Source: Pirellulales bacterium (lineage in GTDB: Bacteria; Planctomycetota; Planctomycetia; Pirellulales; JADZDJ01). From it: a stretch of DNA of 37,721 bases. The notes beneath the pieces were generated by a model that worked only from the letters and a program-made list of their open reading frames with translations, had not been told where the DNA came from and ran no database searches. Shown piece after piece: positions 16,363-25,900 of this stretch. Within the stretch, counting starts at the first letter, position 1. Each line of letters begins with the position of its first letter. The position numbers were made by a program, and so were the translations under genes. The DNA lies in the NCBI GenBank assembly GCA_035656635.1, contig DASRSD010000071.1, positions 1-37,721 on the forward strand, given 5' to 3'.

Positions 16363-17103
16363 ATGGCGGTTGATAAATCGGAAAGTCGGGTGCGGCGGAT
16401 GTTTGCGGAAATTGCGCCCCGCTACGATTTTCTCAACCATTTGCTCTCGTTCGGCATCGATCGGTATTGGCGGTGGCAAACCGTCCGCCGGGTGCCGATG
16501 GCGGGCGATGCGCCGCTGCTGGATTTATGCACTGGCACCGGCGATTTGGCCCTGGCTTATGCGCGCCGCATGTCTGCGGCGGGGCACATTATTGGGTCCG
16601 ATTTCTGCCACGAAATGTTGGCCATTGGCCGCGAAAAGGGAACCCGTGCCGGATGCGATGGCCGGTTGACTTTTGTCGAAGCCGATGCCCAACGGTTGCC
16701 GTTTCCGGACAATCAATTTCAAATTGTATGCGTGGCCTTCGGCCTGCGGAATATCACCAACACCGATGTGGGATTGCGCGAAATGGTGCGGGTGTGCCAG
16801 CCCAGCGGCCGTGTGGCCGTGCTGGAATTTTCGATGCCCCGGAGGCAGCCCGTCCGCGGACTATATCGCTGGTTTTTCCGACGCGTGCTGCCGAAAGTAG
16901 GCCAGGCGGTATCCCACAGCACGTCGCAAGCCTACAATTATTTGCCAGAAAGCGTGGGCGAATTTCCCGATGGCGAAGCTTTGTCCGCGCGCATGAAAGC
17001 GGCCGGATTGAGCGGCGTGCAATTCTGGCCGTTGACGTGCGGCATCGCCACGCTGTATGTGGGAGTGAAATCAGAGGATAGGGGAGTGCGGGGTGCGGAG
17101 TGA
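16363..17103 (+). CDS. menG: Demethylmenaquinone methyltransferase (UbiE/MenG)
   Basis: Adds the C-methyl group in the last step of menaquinone synthesis. The SAM-dependent Rossmann fold is clear: MFAEIAPRYDFLNHLLSFGID (UbiE signature 1), LLDLCTGTGDLALAYA (motif I), GSDFCHEML, FVEADAQRLPFPDNQFQIV, VAFGLRNITN (UbiE signature 2) and the YNYLPESVGEFPDG region. Start at the ATG at 16363 (MAVDKSESRVRRMF), 246 residues; the frame opens at 16300. The last ten residues (SEDRGVRGAE) are coded by the G-rich intergenic repeat that follows, so the original stop may have been shifted. It heads the menaquinone run and is divergent from comB. Confidence 0.94.
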   Translation: MAVDKSESRVRRMFAEIAPRYDFLNHLLSFGIDRYWRWQTVRRVPMAGDAPLLDLCTGTGDLALAYARRMSAAGHIIGSDFCHEMLAIGREKGTRAGCDGRLTFVEADAQRLPFPDNQFQIVCVAFGLRNITNTDVGLREMVRVCQPSGRVAVLEFSMPRRQPVRGLYRWFFRRVLPKVGQAVSHSTSQAYNYLPESVGEFPDGEALSARMKAAGLSGVQFWPLTCGIATLYVGVKSEDRGVRGAE

Positions 17104-17226
17104 GGAATGCGAAGTGGGGAATGGGGAATGAATAATTTAGCCGGCGAGCCAAGCCCGCGGATGGAGCGCCGAATGATGCGTGTGAATTGCGGAAGGCGGA
17201 AAGCGGAATGATCGGCGGAATTCAAC
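17078..17226. repeat. G-rich low-complexity spacer
   Basis: From about 17078 the DNA is built of degenerate GGGGAGTG, GTGCGGAG and GGGGAATG words, overlapping the end of menG and reaching towards ubiX. It is purine-rich on the plus strand and codes for nothing recognisable. Such words are typical spacers of this kind of genome. Confidence 0.45.
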
Positions 17227-17883
17227 GTGATTGATGTTGATAAAAACATGCGTCCACTGGTTCTGGCAATCACCGGCGCAAGCGGAGCCGTGTATGGCGT
17301 GCGGCTGTTGGAAGTGCTGCTGTCGGCCGGCCGCACCGTGTATTTGACGATCAGCCCGTCCGGCCAATTGGTTTTGGAAACCGAGTTGGGAGTGAAGGTC
17401 GATTTGGAGCGGTTTTCGGCGGAAGAATTGCTCTCTCGCGATGGCCGCGGCACCCTTACCGCAGCTCTTTCTCAAGAGGAAAAGAAGAGGACGGGTGCGA
17501 TTCATTACTGTCATTTTCAAGATCTGATGTCGCCGATTGCTAGCGGTTCGTTTCTCACCGGCGGCATGGTGGTCTGCCCTTGCTCCGGCAGCACGCTGGC
17601 AGCGATTGCACATTCGCTAGGAAGCAATGTAATTCATCGTGCGGCCGAAGTGCATTTGAAAGAACGGCGAAAATTGATTCTAATGCCCAGGGAAACGCCG
17701 CTGTCGCTGCCGCAAATCGACAACCTGCGCAAGGCCGCCGAAGCCGGCGCGGTGGTACTGCCAGCCAGCCCGGGCTTCTATCATGGGCCAAAATCCATTG
17801 ACGACCTGGTCGATTTTGTTGTAGGACGCATCTGCGACCAACTGGGTGTGGAACACCGCTTGACCAAGCGCTGGGGTATTTAA
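17227..17883 (+). CDS. ubiX: Flavin prenyltransferase UbiX
   Basis: UbiX joins dimethylallyl phosphate to FMN to make prenyl-FMN, the cofactor of UbiD-type decarboxylases. The flavin site is LAITGASGAVYGVRLLEVL near the N-terminus. The FLTGGMVVCPCSGSTLAAIA segment and KLILMPRETPLSLPQIDN (phosphate and prenyl pocket) follow, then ASPGFYHGPKSIDDLVDF. An insert of acidic and basic residues (about 75-92, SRDGRGTLTAALSQEEKKR) is longer than usual. The frame starts with a GTG at 17227 preceded by GGCGGA; the ATG at 17248 (MRPLVLAITGASG) is equally likely and gives a more standard N-terminus. No ubiD gene is in the window. Placed among menaquinone genes, it probably serves a futalosine-route decarboxylase. 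Confidence 0.94.
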   Translation: MIDVDKNMRPLVLAITGASGAVYGVRLLEVLLSAGRTVYLTISPSGQLVLETELGVKVDLERFSAEELLSRDGRGTLTAALSQEEKKRTGAIHYCHFQDLMSPIASGSFLTGGMVVCPCSGSTLAAIAHSLGSNVIHRAAEVHLKERRKLILMPRETPLSLPQIDNLRKAAEAGAVVLPASPGFYHGPKSIDDLVDFVVGRICDQLGVEHRLTKRWGI

Positions 17884-17932
17884 TTAGCGATTAGCAGCTA
17901 GCAGTTAGCCGCTTGGATTTTCTAATCGCTAA
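17884..17932. repeat. Inverted repeat TTAGCGATTAG / CTAATCGCTAA
   Basis: TTAGCGATTAG (17884-17894) is exactly inverted at 17922-17932 with 27 bases between. It directly follows the ubiX stop. The loop repeats AGCAGCTAGCAGTTAGC. The same GCGATTAG core forms a perfect palindrome at 37400-37415. It may fold in the ubiX-ubiA message. Confidence 0.55.
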
Positions 17933-17957
17933 ATGCCAACTGTTAATTTGCTCTCTC

Positions 17958-18992
17958 ATGCTGACCCGCATTCGTCATATTTTGGAGATGATTCGCTTCA
18001 GCCACACGCTGTTTGCGCTCCCGTTTGCACTGTTGGCGACATTATTGGCGTGCCGCTTGCTGGGCGCCGAGGCCGCATTGAAGCAGGGAATTATGCAGGA
18101 GGCTGATGCCACACACGCCGGCGTAATACGCATCGTAAGTCTCAAAAATCCAAATTTGAGCGAATTGCGTTCGATGGTGCAAATGTATCCTGCCATCCGG
18201 CGGCCGGTTTTTGTTTGGCCCTGGTTGCGAATCGTGGGCATTTTGTTGTGCATGGTGGCCGGACGAAGTGCGGCAATGGCGTTCAATCGGTTGACAGATC
18301 GGAAATTTGACGCCCTCAATCCGCGCACGGCCCAGCGCCATTTGCCAGCGGGCATTCTCAGCGTGGGTAGCGTGGCGGTGTTTGCGGCCATTAGCTCGGT
18401 TGCGTTCATCGTAAGCACGCTGTTGTTTTTACCGAATCGGTTGCCACTGTATTTGTCGGCGCCGATGTTGTTGTTTTTGTTGGGCTACAGTTACACCAAG
18501 CGATTCACGCTGCTGGCACATTTTTGGCTCGGCGGAGCCTTGGGTTTAGCGCCCGTGATGGCTTGGATTGCTCTCCGCGGCGAAAATGTGATGGCCAACT
18601 TTTGGGATTTGCTCCCTGTCATTGTGCTGGGCGGGGCAGTGAAAATGTGGGTCGCGGGGTTCGACATCATTTACGCTTGCCAAGATGTCGAGTTTGATCG
18701 CGCCCAAGGCTTGCACAGCATTCCCGCCCGCTGGGGCGTAAAACGGGCCTTAGATATGGCAGCCACCTGCCACTTGTTGATGGTAGTCCTTCTCCTCGTG
18801 CTGCCGTTGGTTTATCCTTTGATAGGTTGGATGTGGTGGGTTGGGGTGGCGGCCATTGCCGTGTTGTTGGTGTACGAACATCGCTTGGTAAACCCCGACG
18901 ATTTGGCCCGCGTGAACACGGCGTTTTTCAACGTGAACGCCGTAGTCAGCGTGGGGCTATTGCTGGTGGGCGTGGCCGCGCTGTGGGTGTGA
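17958..18992 (+). CDS. mqnP: UbiA-family prenyltransferase, probable MqnP
   Basis: An integral membrane enzyme that attaches a polyprenyl chain to an aromatic acid; next to mqnE and ubiX it is probably the futalosine-pathway enzyme. The two Asp motifs are NRLTDRKFD (110-118) and DIIYACQDVEFD (236-247), the latter followed by GLHSIPARWG. About eight hydrophobic helices are seen. Between helix 1 (ends about 33) and helix 2 (starts about 87) there is an unusual polar stretch of roughly 50 residues, where relatives have a short loop. The ATG at 17958 (MLTRIRHILEMIRFSH) gives 344 residues; the frame opens earlier at 17913 in the palindromic spacer. It is co-directional with ubiX (about 75 bases) and mqnE (about 40). 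Confidence 0.9.
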   Translation: MLTRIRHILEMIRFSHTLFALPFALLATLLACRLLGAEAALKQGIMQEADATHAGVIRIVSLKNPNLSELRSMVQMYPAIRRPVFVWPWLRIVGILLCMVAGRSAAMAFNRLTDRKFDALNPRTAQRHLPAGILSVGSVAVFAAISSVAFIVSTLLFLPNRLPLYLSAPMLLFLLGYSYTKRFTLLAHFWLGGALGLAPVMAWIALRGENVMANFWDLLPVIVLGGAVKMWVAGFDIIYACQDVEFDRAQGLHSIPARWGVKRALDMAATCHLLMVVLLLVLPLVYPLIGWMWWVGVAAIAVLLVYEHRLVNPDDLARVNTAFFNVNAVVSVGLLLVGVAALWV

Positions 18993-19031
18993 CGATTCCG
19001 AAATCCTACGAAATTATTTCCATTTCTAAAA

Positions 19032-20168
19032 ATGGTCAGCTTCAAAAAACCATCGTTTGACGACGTGCGGTCTAAAGTAGAGGCGGACGAGCGCCTGACC
19101 GTGGAAGATGGGCTTCTGCTGTATTCGCCCGATGTGCATTTGAACGACGTGGGCGAGCTGGCCAATTTGGTGCGCGATCGGAAAAACGGCAACAGCGCTT
19201 ATTACAACATCAACGTCCATCTGAATCCAACCAACGTGTGCGTGTATCGGTGCATTTTTTGTGCGTTCCGATCCGACTTGCGCGAAGCCAAAGGTTACCG
19301 GATGAGCGACGAGCAAATTTTGGCCCGTGGACAGGAAGCCGTTGACGCCGGCTGCACCGAGATGCACATCGTCGGCGGGCTGCACCATCAAATGGATTTT
19401 GAGTGGTATTTGAATTTGATCCGCTTGCTGCACGATCATTATCCAGCGTTGCATCTCAAAGCCTGGACCGCGGTGGAAATCAATTGGTTCACGCACCTCA
19501 CCAAGCGCAGCGTGCGCCAGGTGCTGCAAGAGTTGAAAGATGCGGGATTAGGCAGCCTGCCCGGCGGCGGGGCGGAAATTTTTCATCCCGAAGTGCGCGA
19601 CCGAATTTGCGAACACAAGGCCGATGCCCACAATTGGCTGGAAATTCATCGCACGGCCCACGAATTAGGCCTCCGCAGCAACGCCACCATGTTGTACGGG
19701 CATTTGGAGAATGCGTATCATCGCGTCGATCATTTGCTGCGCCTGCGCGAACTGCAAGACCAAACCGGCGGCTTTCAAACATTCATTCCGCTGGCATTCC
19801 ATCCGGAAAACACCAAGCTTTCGCACATCAAAAAGCCATCAGCCTTGATGGATTTGCGGACCATGGCGGTGAGCCGGCTGATGCTCGATAATTTCGACCA
19901 CATCAAAGCCTATTGGATTATGCTGGGCCTGGGCACGGCCCAAACGGCGCTCGCTTACGGGGCTGATGATTTGGACGGCACCGTGCGGCACGAATTGATT
20001 TATCACGATGCCGGGGCCGTCACGCCGGAAGTGCTTTCGGTCGAGCAAATTCGCCGCCTGATTGTGGAGGCCGGCCGTGAACCGGTGGAGCGCGACACGC
20101 TTTACCACCGTGTCGTTCGTGATGGCAATGCTTGGCGCACGGGAGAAGCCATTCTGGCCGCGCGCTAA
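19032..20168 (+). CDS. mqnE: Aminodeoxyfutalosine synthase (radical SAM)
   Basis: MqnE joins 3-[(1-carboxyvinyl)oxy]benzoate with the adenosyl radical to form aminodeoxyfutalosine, an early step of the futalosine menaquinone route. The radical-SAM cluster motif CVYRCIFC places cysteines at 70, 74 and 77 (CxxxCxxC), followed by AFRSD as in the MqnE/MqnC group. MHIVGGLHHQMDFEWY, WTAVEINWF, LPGGGAEIF and the C-terminal YWIMLGLGTAQTALAYGADDLDGT segment are family features. The 378-residue length is normal. MqnC (dehypoxanthine futalosine cyclase) is the nearest alternative, but the HVGG-type segment and length favour MqnE. The ATG at 19032 has no clear Shine-Dalgarno site. Confidence 0.93.
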   Translation: MVSFKKPSFDDVRSKVEADERLTVEDGLLLYSPDVHLNDVGELANLVRDRKNGNSAYYNINVHLNPTNVCVYRCIFCAFRSDLREAKGYRMSDEQILARGQEAVDAGCTEMHIVGGLHHQMDFEWYLNLIRLLHDHYPALHLKAWTAVEINWFTHLTKRSVRQVLQELKDAGLGSLPGGGAEIFHPEVRDRICEHKADAHNWLEIHRTAHELGLRSNATMLYGHLENAYHRVDHLLRLRELQDQTGGFQTFIPLAFHPENTKLSHIKKPSALMDLRTMAVSRLMLDNFDHIKAYWIMLGLGTAQTALAYGADDLDGTVRHELIYHDAGAVTPEVLSVEQIRRLIVEAGREPVERDTLYHRVVRDGNAWRTGEAILAAR

Positions 20169-20207
20169 ATGCCGCAGCCGAAACGGCCTGGTTCCATCTT
20201 TTGCTGG

Positions 20208-21116
20208 TCACCGTGGCCAATGAGTTTTCACAAAGTCGATGAATTGCTGCGCCGCTGGCGACGGCGTTTCTCCGCGCCGGACCAAAATTCCTGAGTGGAT
20301 GGGTCGAATTAAATTACCCAGCGACTTCGTGGCCACGGCCCGCCCACGTGTAACTATGCCATTGGACAATAACGGCACAATCGATAGGCCCAAGCCGGCT
20401 TCCACCATGCGCACGATGATTTCAGTGGTCGTGGCTTCCATTTCCACTCGCGGCGAAAGGCCGTGCAGATGAAAGGCATCGATCACGTGCTGGCGGCCGG
20501 TGGAATTGCGTTCGAAAAAAATCAGCGGTTGATTTGCCAGGTCGCGCAGACGAATTCGTTTTTTCTTGAGCAGCGGATGCCGCGGCGGCGTTATCAAGCT
20601 CCAGTTCATCGAAAACAGGTGGTGATAATCTAATTCGTGCGCCGGTTCATGCGGTGCGGCAATGCCCAGGGCGACATCGGGGTCGGAAAGCAGCTCCGCT
20701 TCAATTTCCCGCTCGGTGCGAGTGCGTAAGCGAATTTGAATTTGCGGCGCCGCTGCATGAAAGCGGCGGATGATGGCCACCAGGCCATACAAAATTAAAT
20801 ACTGGCTAGCGGCCACATGAACTTCGCGCACCGGCTGTGATCGGAAGCGATCGGCCAATTCCCGCGCACGCTCCAGGAAGGCCGTAGCATGAGGCAGAAA
20901 CTGGCGGCCCTGCACCGTCAGCGGCGTGGAGCGGCGCATACCGCGGCGCTTATGATACAGTTGCACGCCCAAGCGTCGCTCTAAAGCAACCAAACGGTTT
21001 CGCACTCCCTGCTCGGAAATGTGCAGCACGTCGGCGGCCCGGCGCAAGTTTCCCTGTCGGGCAACTTCCACCAGCGCCGCCACTTGATCGGTGGAAATGC
21101 TAAAAAATTTACTCAT
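20208..21116 (-). CDS. LysR-family transcriptional regulator
   Basis: A 302-residue regulator of standard LysR length. The winged helix-turn-helix occupies about 1-62: FSISTDQVAALVEVARQGN, LRRAADVLHISEQGVRNRLV, LERRLGVQLYHKR. The rest is a periplasmic-binding-like effector domain (VHVAASQYLILYGLVAII to the C-terminus) with the typical second lobe VEMEATTTEIIVRMVEAGLGLSIVP. The effector is unknown. I start at the ATG at 21116 (MSKFFSISTDQ); the frame reaches 21167, but the added residues are an AT-rich leader. It converges on mqnE (39 bases) and is divergent from the secreted-protein gene at 21285, the natural candidate target together with itself. Confidence 0.93.
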   Translation of the reverse strand: MSKFFSISTDQVAALVEVARQGNLRRAADVLHISEQGVRNRLVALERRLGVQLYHKRRGMRRSTPLTVQGRQFLPHATAFLERARELADRFRSQPVREVHVAASQYLILYGLVAIIRRFHAAAPQIQIRLRTRTEREIEAELLSDPDVALGIAAPHEPAHELDYHHLFSMNWSLITPPRHPLLKKKRIRLRDLANQPLIFFERNSTGRQHVIDAFHLHGLSPRVEMEATTTEIIVRMVEAGLGLSIVPLLSNGIVTRGRAVATKSLGNLIRPIHSGILVRRGETPSPAAQQFIDFVKTHWPR

Positions 21117-21156
21117 AGCCGGCTGACTAAATACAATAAAAAAGATTATGAGGTTC

Positions 21157-21162
21157 ATTATA
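21157..21162 (-). promoter_or_regulatory. Probable -10 box of the lysR gene
   Basis: On the minus strand a perfect TATAAT (21162-21157) sits in an AT-rich island 41 bases before the lysR ATG. A CTGGCA about 19 bases upstream is a weak -35 candidate. The AT-rich stretch 21120-21185 between the divergent genes is the likely regulatory region. Confidence 0.4.
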
Positions 21163-21284
21163 AACAATATAAATAGCTAATTGCCAGCATGTTCCAAATG
21201 TGTCTAATGAATGCGCCAGCCCGATGGAGGGCGAGGCACCGGCGTTTACAACAATTTTCCGCAATGTTCGCCAGGAGATGATTT

Positions 21285-22721
21285 ATGAAGCTTCTCAAAT
21301 GCCTTTTCATTCATGGGTTCGTCAGCGTGCTTGGAATTCTTGCGGGAATAGACTGCTTCGCGAACAAAGCGGCGGCCGTTGAAACCGCGGCACCTCAGCA
21401 CGACAAGCTCGTGGTTCACGAATGGGGCACGTTCACTTCGCTGCAAGACGAAACGGGCAAAGCACTGGGGGGCATCAACGTGGACGACGAGCCTGTGCCG
21501 CCGTTTGTACACCAGGTGATGGGCTCTTACGTGCTGGGCTCGCAGCACTACGATTTGGCGCGCGAAAACAACAAGGGAGCGCCGGACCGCTATCCCTTCG
21601 TAACCATGCGGTTGGAAACGCCGGTGATGTATTTTTATCCGCCGAAATCCCTGACCAAGCCGCTTGATTTGGACGTGCACGTGCAGTTTCGCGGCGGCTG
21701 GCTTACGCAGTTCTATCCCGCAGCGCAGAGCGATTTGCCGCAGCCCAAAACGCTGGGCGAATGGGCCAAGCTAAAGCTCGATCACAATACAATCAGCAAT
21801 TTGGAATGGAACCATTTGCAAGTGGGCACCCAAGGCGACGGTCCGGAGACAACCGAGCCCGTGTGGCTGGCGCCGCGAAATGTCGCCGCCGCCAATGTCA
21901 CCACTCCGGCCGGTGAAAGCGAGCGCTATTTGTTTTACCGCGGCGTGGGAAATATCGATTCGCCACTGTCCGTGAGCACCGTTGCGGCCCAAAATACGCT
22001 GACGCTGCAACCCCGGTTTGCAGAATTGCTGGAGGCGGCCCGAGCGCCGGTCATCCGCTGGCTGTGGCTGGTGAAAATCGACGACCACGGCGCCGTCGCT
22101 TACCGGGCGCTAAAGCCGATCGAATCCAGCGGCATAGGAATCACGCCCAAAACGACGGTCGACTCCACGTTTACCCCGTCCGATTTTGCGCCGCAAAACC
22201 TGGCCCGGCTGCAACAGGAAATGCATGCAGCCTTGGTATCGGAAGGGCTGTTCGACGACGAAGCGACCGCCATGTTAACCACCTGGGAACACTCCTATTT
22301 TCGCAGCGGAGGCTGGCGGCTATTTTTTATTGTGCCGAGCAGTTGGACCGAGCATTACTTGCCGCTCCGCGTTTCCCAACCGGCGGAAATCAAGCGTGTC
22401 ATGATGGGGCGCATCGAGTTGGTCAGCCCCGAGCAGCGCGCCCTGCTGAAGCAATTGGCGAATTCGGCGATTAGCACCGATGCGTGGATCAAAGCGATGC
22501 CGCATTCGCCCGCCGCGCAAAAGTTTTTCGCCGGCCGGTCTGACTTCGGCGATTTGGGCGTGGCGATTCCGCCCGACTATCAACTGTATTTATCGTTGGG
22601 CCGCTTTCGCAATGCGCTGCTAAACGACGAGCAAGCGCACCATCCCAGTGCGGCGCTGGCCAAGTTCATCACCAACTACAGTTTGCAGCCGTTTCAAGTG
22701 GCCGCGCCCCAGGGGCATTAA
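21285..22721 (+). CDS. Secreted protein with HEWGTFTS motif, function unknown
   Basis: A 478-residue exported protein. A signal peptide (MKLLKCLFIHGFVSVLGILA to about residue 30) is followed by the conserved-looking opening KLVVHEWGTFTSLQDETG. I have seen this HEWGTFTS opening in other secreted proteins of planctomycetes and related bacteria but know no function for it. Further landmarks are MRLETPVMYFYPP, VHVQFRGGWLTQFYP, NHLQVG, ERYLFYRGVGNID, EGLFDDEATAMLTTWEHSYF and GWRLFFIVPSSWTEHYLPL. The predicted chain is soluble and mixed alpha/beta, without further membrane helices. AGGAG lies seven bases before the ATG. It is divergent from the LysR gene and convergent with the giant repeat protein. 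Confidence 0.8.
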   Translation: MKLLKCLFIHGFVSVLGILAGIDCFANKAAAVETAAPQHDKLVVHEWGTFTSLQDETGKALGGINVDDEPVPPFVHQVMGSYVLGSQHYDLARENNKGAPDRYPFVTMRLETPVMYFYPPKSLTKPLDLDVHVQFRGGWLTQFYPAAQSDLPQPKTLGEWAKLKLDHNTISNLEWNHLQVGTQGDGPETTEPVWLAPRNVAAANVTTPAGESERYLFYRGVGNIDSPLSVSTVAAQNTLTLQPRFAELLEAARAPVIRWLWLVKIDDHGAVAYRALKPIESSGIGITPKTTVDSTFTPSDFAPQNLARLQQEMHAALVSEGLFDDEATAMLTTWEHSYFRSGGWRLFFIVPSSWTEHYLPLRVSQPAEIKRVMMGRIELVSPEQRALLKQLANSAISTDAWIKAMPHSPAAQKFFAGRSDFGDLGVAIPPDYQLYLSLGRFRNALLNDEQAHHPSAALAKFITNYSLQPFQVAAPQGH

Positions 22722-22852
22722 GGAATGCTAACTTGCCTGCTGTCGCGCTCAACGCACAGTTATTGCTCGTGAAACTGCAAGTGAATCCGTGCGGAATAGC
22801 CCGAACTCAAGCTGCCGAATATGCAGGCGGGTGGCACCCGGCAGGAAGCCGC

Positions 22853-22895
22853 CGAGCCCGGCCAGGCGGGGGGGAAGATACCCGGCTCGGGCTCG
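22853..22895. terminator. Possible hairpin between convergent genes
   Basis: CGAGCCCG (22853-22860) pairs with CGGGCTCG (22888-22895) across a G-rich 27-base loop, in the gap between the HEWGTF gene and the giant repeat gene. No T-run follows, so this is a weak terminator call. Confidence 0.3.
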
Positions 22896-22926
22896 ATTTC
22901 GGCTAAGTAACAAATTCCTAGACGAT

Positions 22927-25900
22927 TCAGCAAATCTTAATTGTCTGATTGATCTGGTTTCGCTGTGGCTTTTGCATCTTCGAACGCCTGACGCACGCTA
23001 GGCTGCACAGCCCACACAAGCCGAGCAAGGTAATGCTGGCGGGCTCTGGAACCACGCTTTGGCTGCCTCCCCCGGAAATCAGAAGATTAATGAGTGCCTG
23101 AACATCAATGTTGGTGGTCTTGCCGTCGCCATTAATATCCATGACGTCCGCAAGATCGAAGGAGTCCAAGCTTGGTTTACTTGCTTCGTACGCGGCCAAA
23201 TTGGTGAGGGCACCTTCCAAAACCGGAATATCGGCTGCATCGACGTGGCCATCCTGGTTGAGATCTCCACGCAACAGCGTGGTGGTCGTGGCCGGCACAA
23301 TTTCACTGTTGCTACCATTCGCAACGAGAATGGCGCCGGTTAAGTAACCTGTAAAGTGAATTTGATTCAGCTGGCTGGTAAGGCCGGTCAGTGTGGCGCC
23401 GTCGTTGGCAATGAGAATTTGATCGGTACCGCTGCCCCCGCCACTGCCGGGATTACCGGTCCAATCGCTGATTCTCAATACACCCGACCAGCTTTGAGTA
23501 TGACTATCGGCCAAGGTAAGCTGCGTGCCGGTTTTACTGGGATCCACATCAAGCGTGGAATTGGACAACACACGCAGGGTGGTATTCGTCATAGTTTGGC
23601 TATTGCCGCCCAGGGCCAGCGTACCGCCATTTAGCACTAGGCTGGAGGTATTTGTGATCGCATTGCCTGCAGCCAAGGTTAGCTTCGCGCCCGAATTGAT
23701 GGTGGTGGCGCCGGTGTATGTGCTACTGCCGGATAAAGTTAAATTTCCGCTATTCACTTGCAGCGCCAGCGTGTTGGTGCCGCCGCTTTGCAGCGACCCG
23801 TTAAACGTGCTGGGGCTAGCTGTTGAACCGGCGTAAATAACCGTGGAATTTGATGTGCCGTTATTAATAATCGCGGGCGAATCCGATCCGACGTTGGTCA
23901 AACTGCTCACCGTAATGCTATGGCCGTTAAGATCTAATGTGGGTGAGTCATTGTTTGTGTCGCCCATCGTCAAGGCGGTGTTTGTCGGCAAGCTAGCGGC
24001 AGCGCCCAAAATTAGCGTGCCATTTTGAATGTTGGTGGCGCCGGTGTAGTGTACCGTGCCCGCCAAGGTCAGTGTCGAAGGCCCAGCGTAAGTGAAGTTG
24101 CCCGTGGTGTTGATGTTGCCATTCAACGTGGACGTGCCCGACGAGCCCAAATTCACGTTACCGGTGGTGTTACTGCTCGTGAACGACAAATTGCTGGCAT
24201 AGCCATTAAATTGCAAAGTGCCGCCATTGAATTGAATACCGCCAACGCCGTTATTAATTGCGGCGTCAGAATTGATTCCAAGAATTCCACCTTGGAGGAT
24301 GGTTCCCCCCTGATACATATTCGAGTTGGCCAACGTGGTTTGCGTTCCAGCACCCGTTTGCGTAACCGTTCCAGTGCCAAAAATCACGCCATTTATACCC
24401 AAGAAACCCGAACTGAAGACGAGCGAACCGTTGTCAGTAATGGTCGTGTTGCCTAGACCTGCGCTATTTGCACTCGCGCCATTGCCCAGTTGCAGGGTGG
24501 CGCTGGGCTTAACGAGCGTCGCACCGCTGTAGCTGCTGCTCGATGTTAAAACCAGCGTCCCGCTACTAACCGTCAGGGCTGTCGTTTGACCGAAGCCACC
24601 GTTGACGCTGTCCTGGATGCTGCCGTTAAAAACATTAGGATTGTTGTTGGGCGCAGCATAGGTTAAGGTAACGCTCAGGGTGTTGCTGCTACTGCCAATC
24701 GTGCCTGAGCTTGTGCCCGCGGTGGTTAAGCCGGTTACCGTGATGCTTTTTCCGGCCAGATCTAACGTGCCAGATTCGTTGGCCGCATCTCCAAAAGCCA
24801 GGGGGGTACTCGTGGGAAAGGCTCCTGCAGAGCCTAATACGAGCGTGCCATTCTGGACGGTCGTTGTTCCCTGATAGTTGTTTGTTCCCGTGAGCGTAAT
24901 AGTGGCGTTCCCGCGAACGCTGAGCCCGCCCACGCCGGTAATGTTGTGAGCCAGCGTAATGGTGTTTCCGTTGCTGTCGACCGTGCCGCCCCCCGCGTTC
25001 AAGGTGATTCCCAGCGAGGAAACGTCGTCCGCGATATCTCCCGTGGGATACTGTACGGCACCCCCATCAAAGGTTAACGGCCCGGTGCCCAGGCTGGCCA
25101 ATGCGGCAAATTGCAATGTGCCGCCGTTAAAGTGCGTGCCGCCGGAATAATTATTGGACGCATTGCCCAACACAATTAACCCCGGGCCGGTTTTGGTAAT
25201 GGAGCTACCGGAAACGCTTTGAGTAATGGCCCCGTTCAAATTCAGCGTCGCTGTTGCATTTGCATCGCTCAACGTCAGGCCACCTTGCAAGGCGATCGTG
25301 CTGGCCACCGTGGAAGTGGTCCCTGCGCCGGAATTGTCGTTGATGATTGCGCTGTCGCTCGCTTGAATTGGCCGGGCGATGTTGCCGGTGTTGCCAAAAA
25401 ACTGCAGCGTAGCGCCGGAATTCACCGTGATGTTATCGCTTCCATCGTTGGCGACTACCGTGGAACCATTGAGCTCCAAAATTCCCTGATTGATGGCGAT
25501 ATTCCCTGCACTCACCGTGGCGTTGGTGATGGAAAACTGATTAGTGCCGGTTTTCGTCAGCGTAAATCCCGCGAGATTTAAGGTTGGTGTTCCACCGCGA
25601 ATGTCAAAGCGGCCGGTACCGCCGACACTGGCATTGTTGGACAAAGTGACGTTTTCATAAGCGTTCTGCTGCGAAACCGTACTGGAGTTGGTCAATGCGC
25701 CGGTGCTATTCACGCCAGTGCCGGCGATTGTGACCGGCGTGGCACCAAAGCCATTGGTCACATTGGCCTGCACGTATCCGCCAATATCTAGCGCACCGCC
25801 GGCGGCAATCGTAATCGATGTGGGCGTGCCCAAGGCATTGAAACTAGTGAGCCCCGTCGTGGCGGGATTCCCAACTTGGACCGTGCCGGAATTGATGGCC

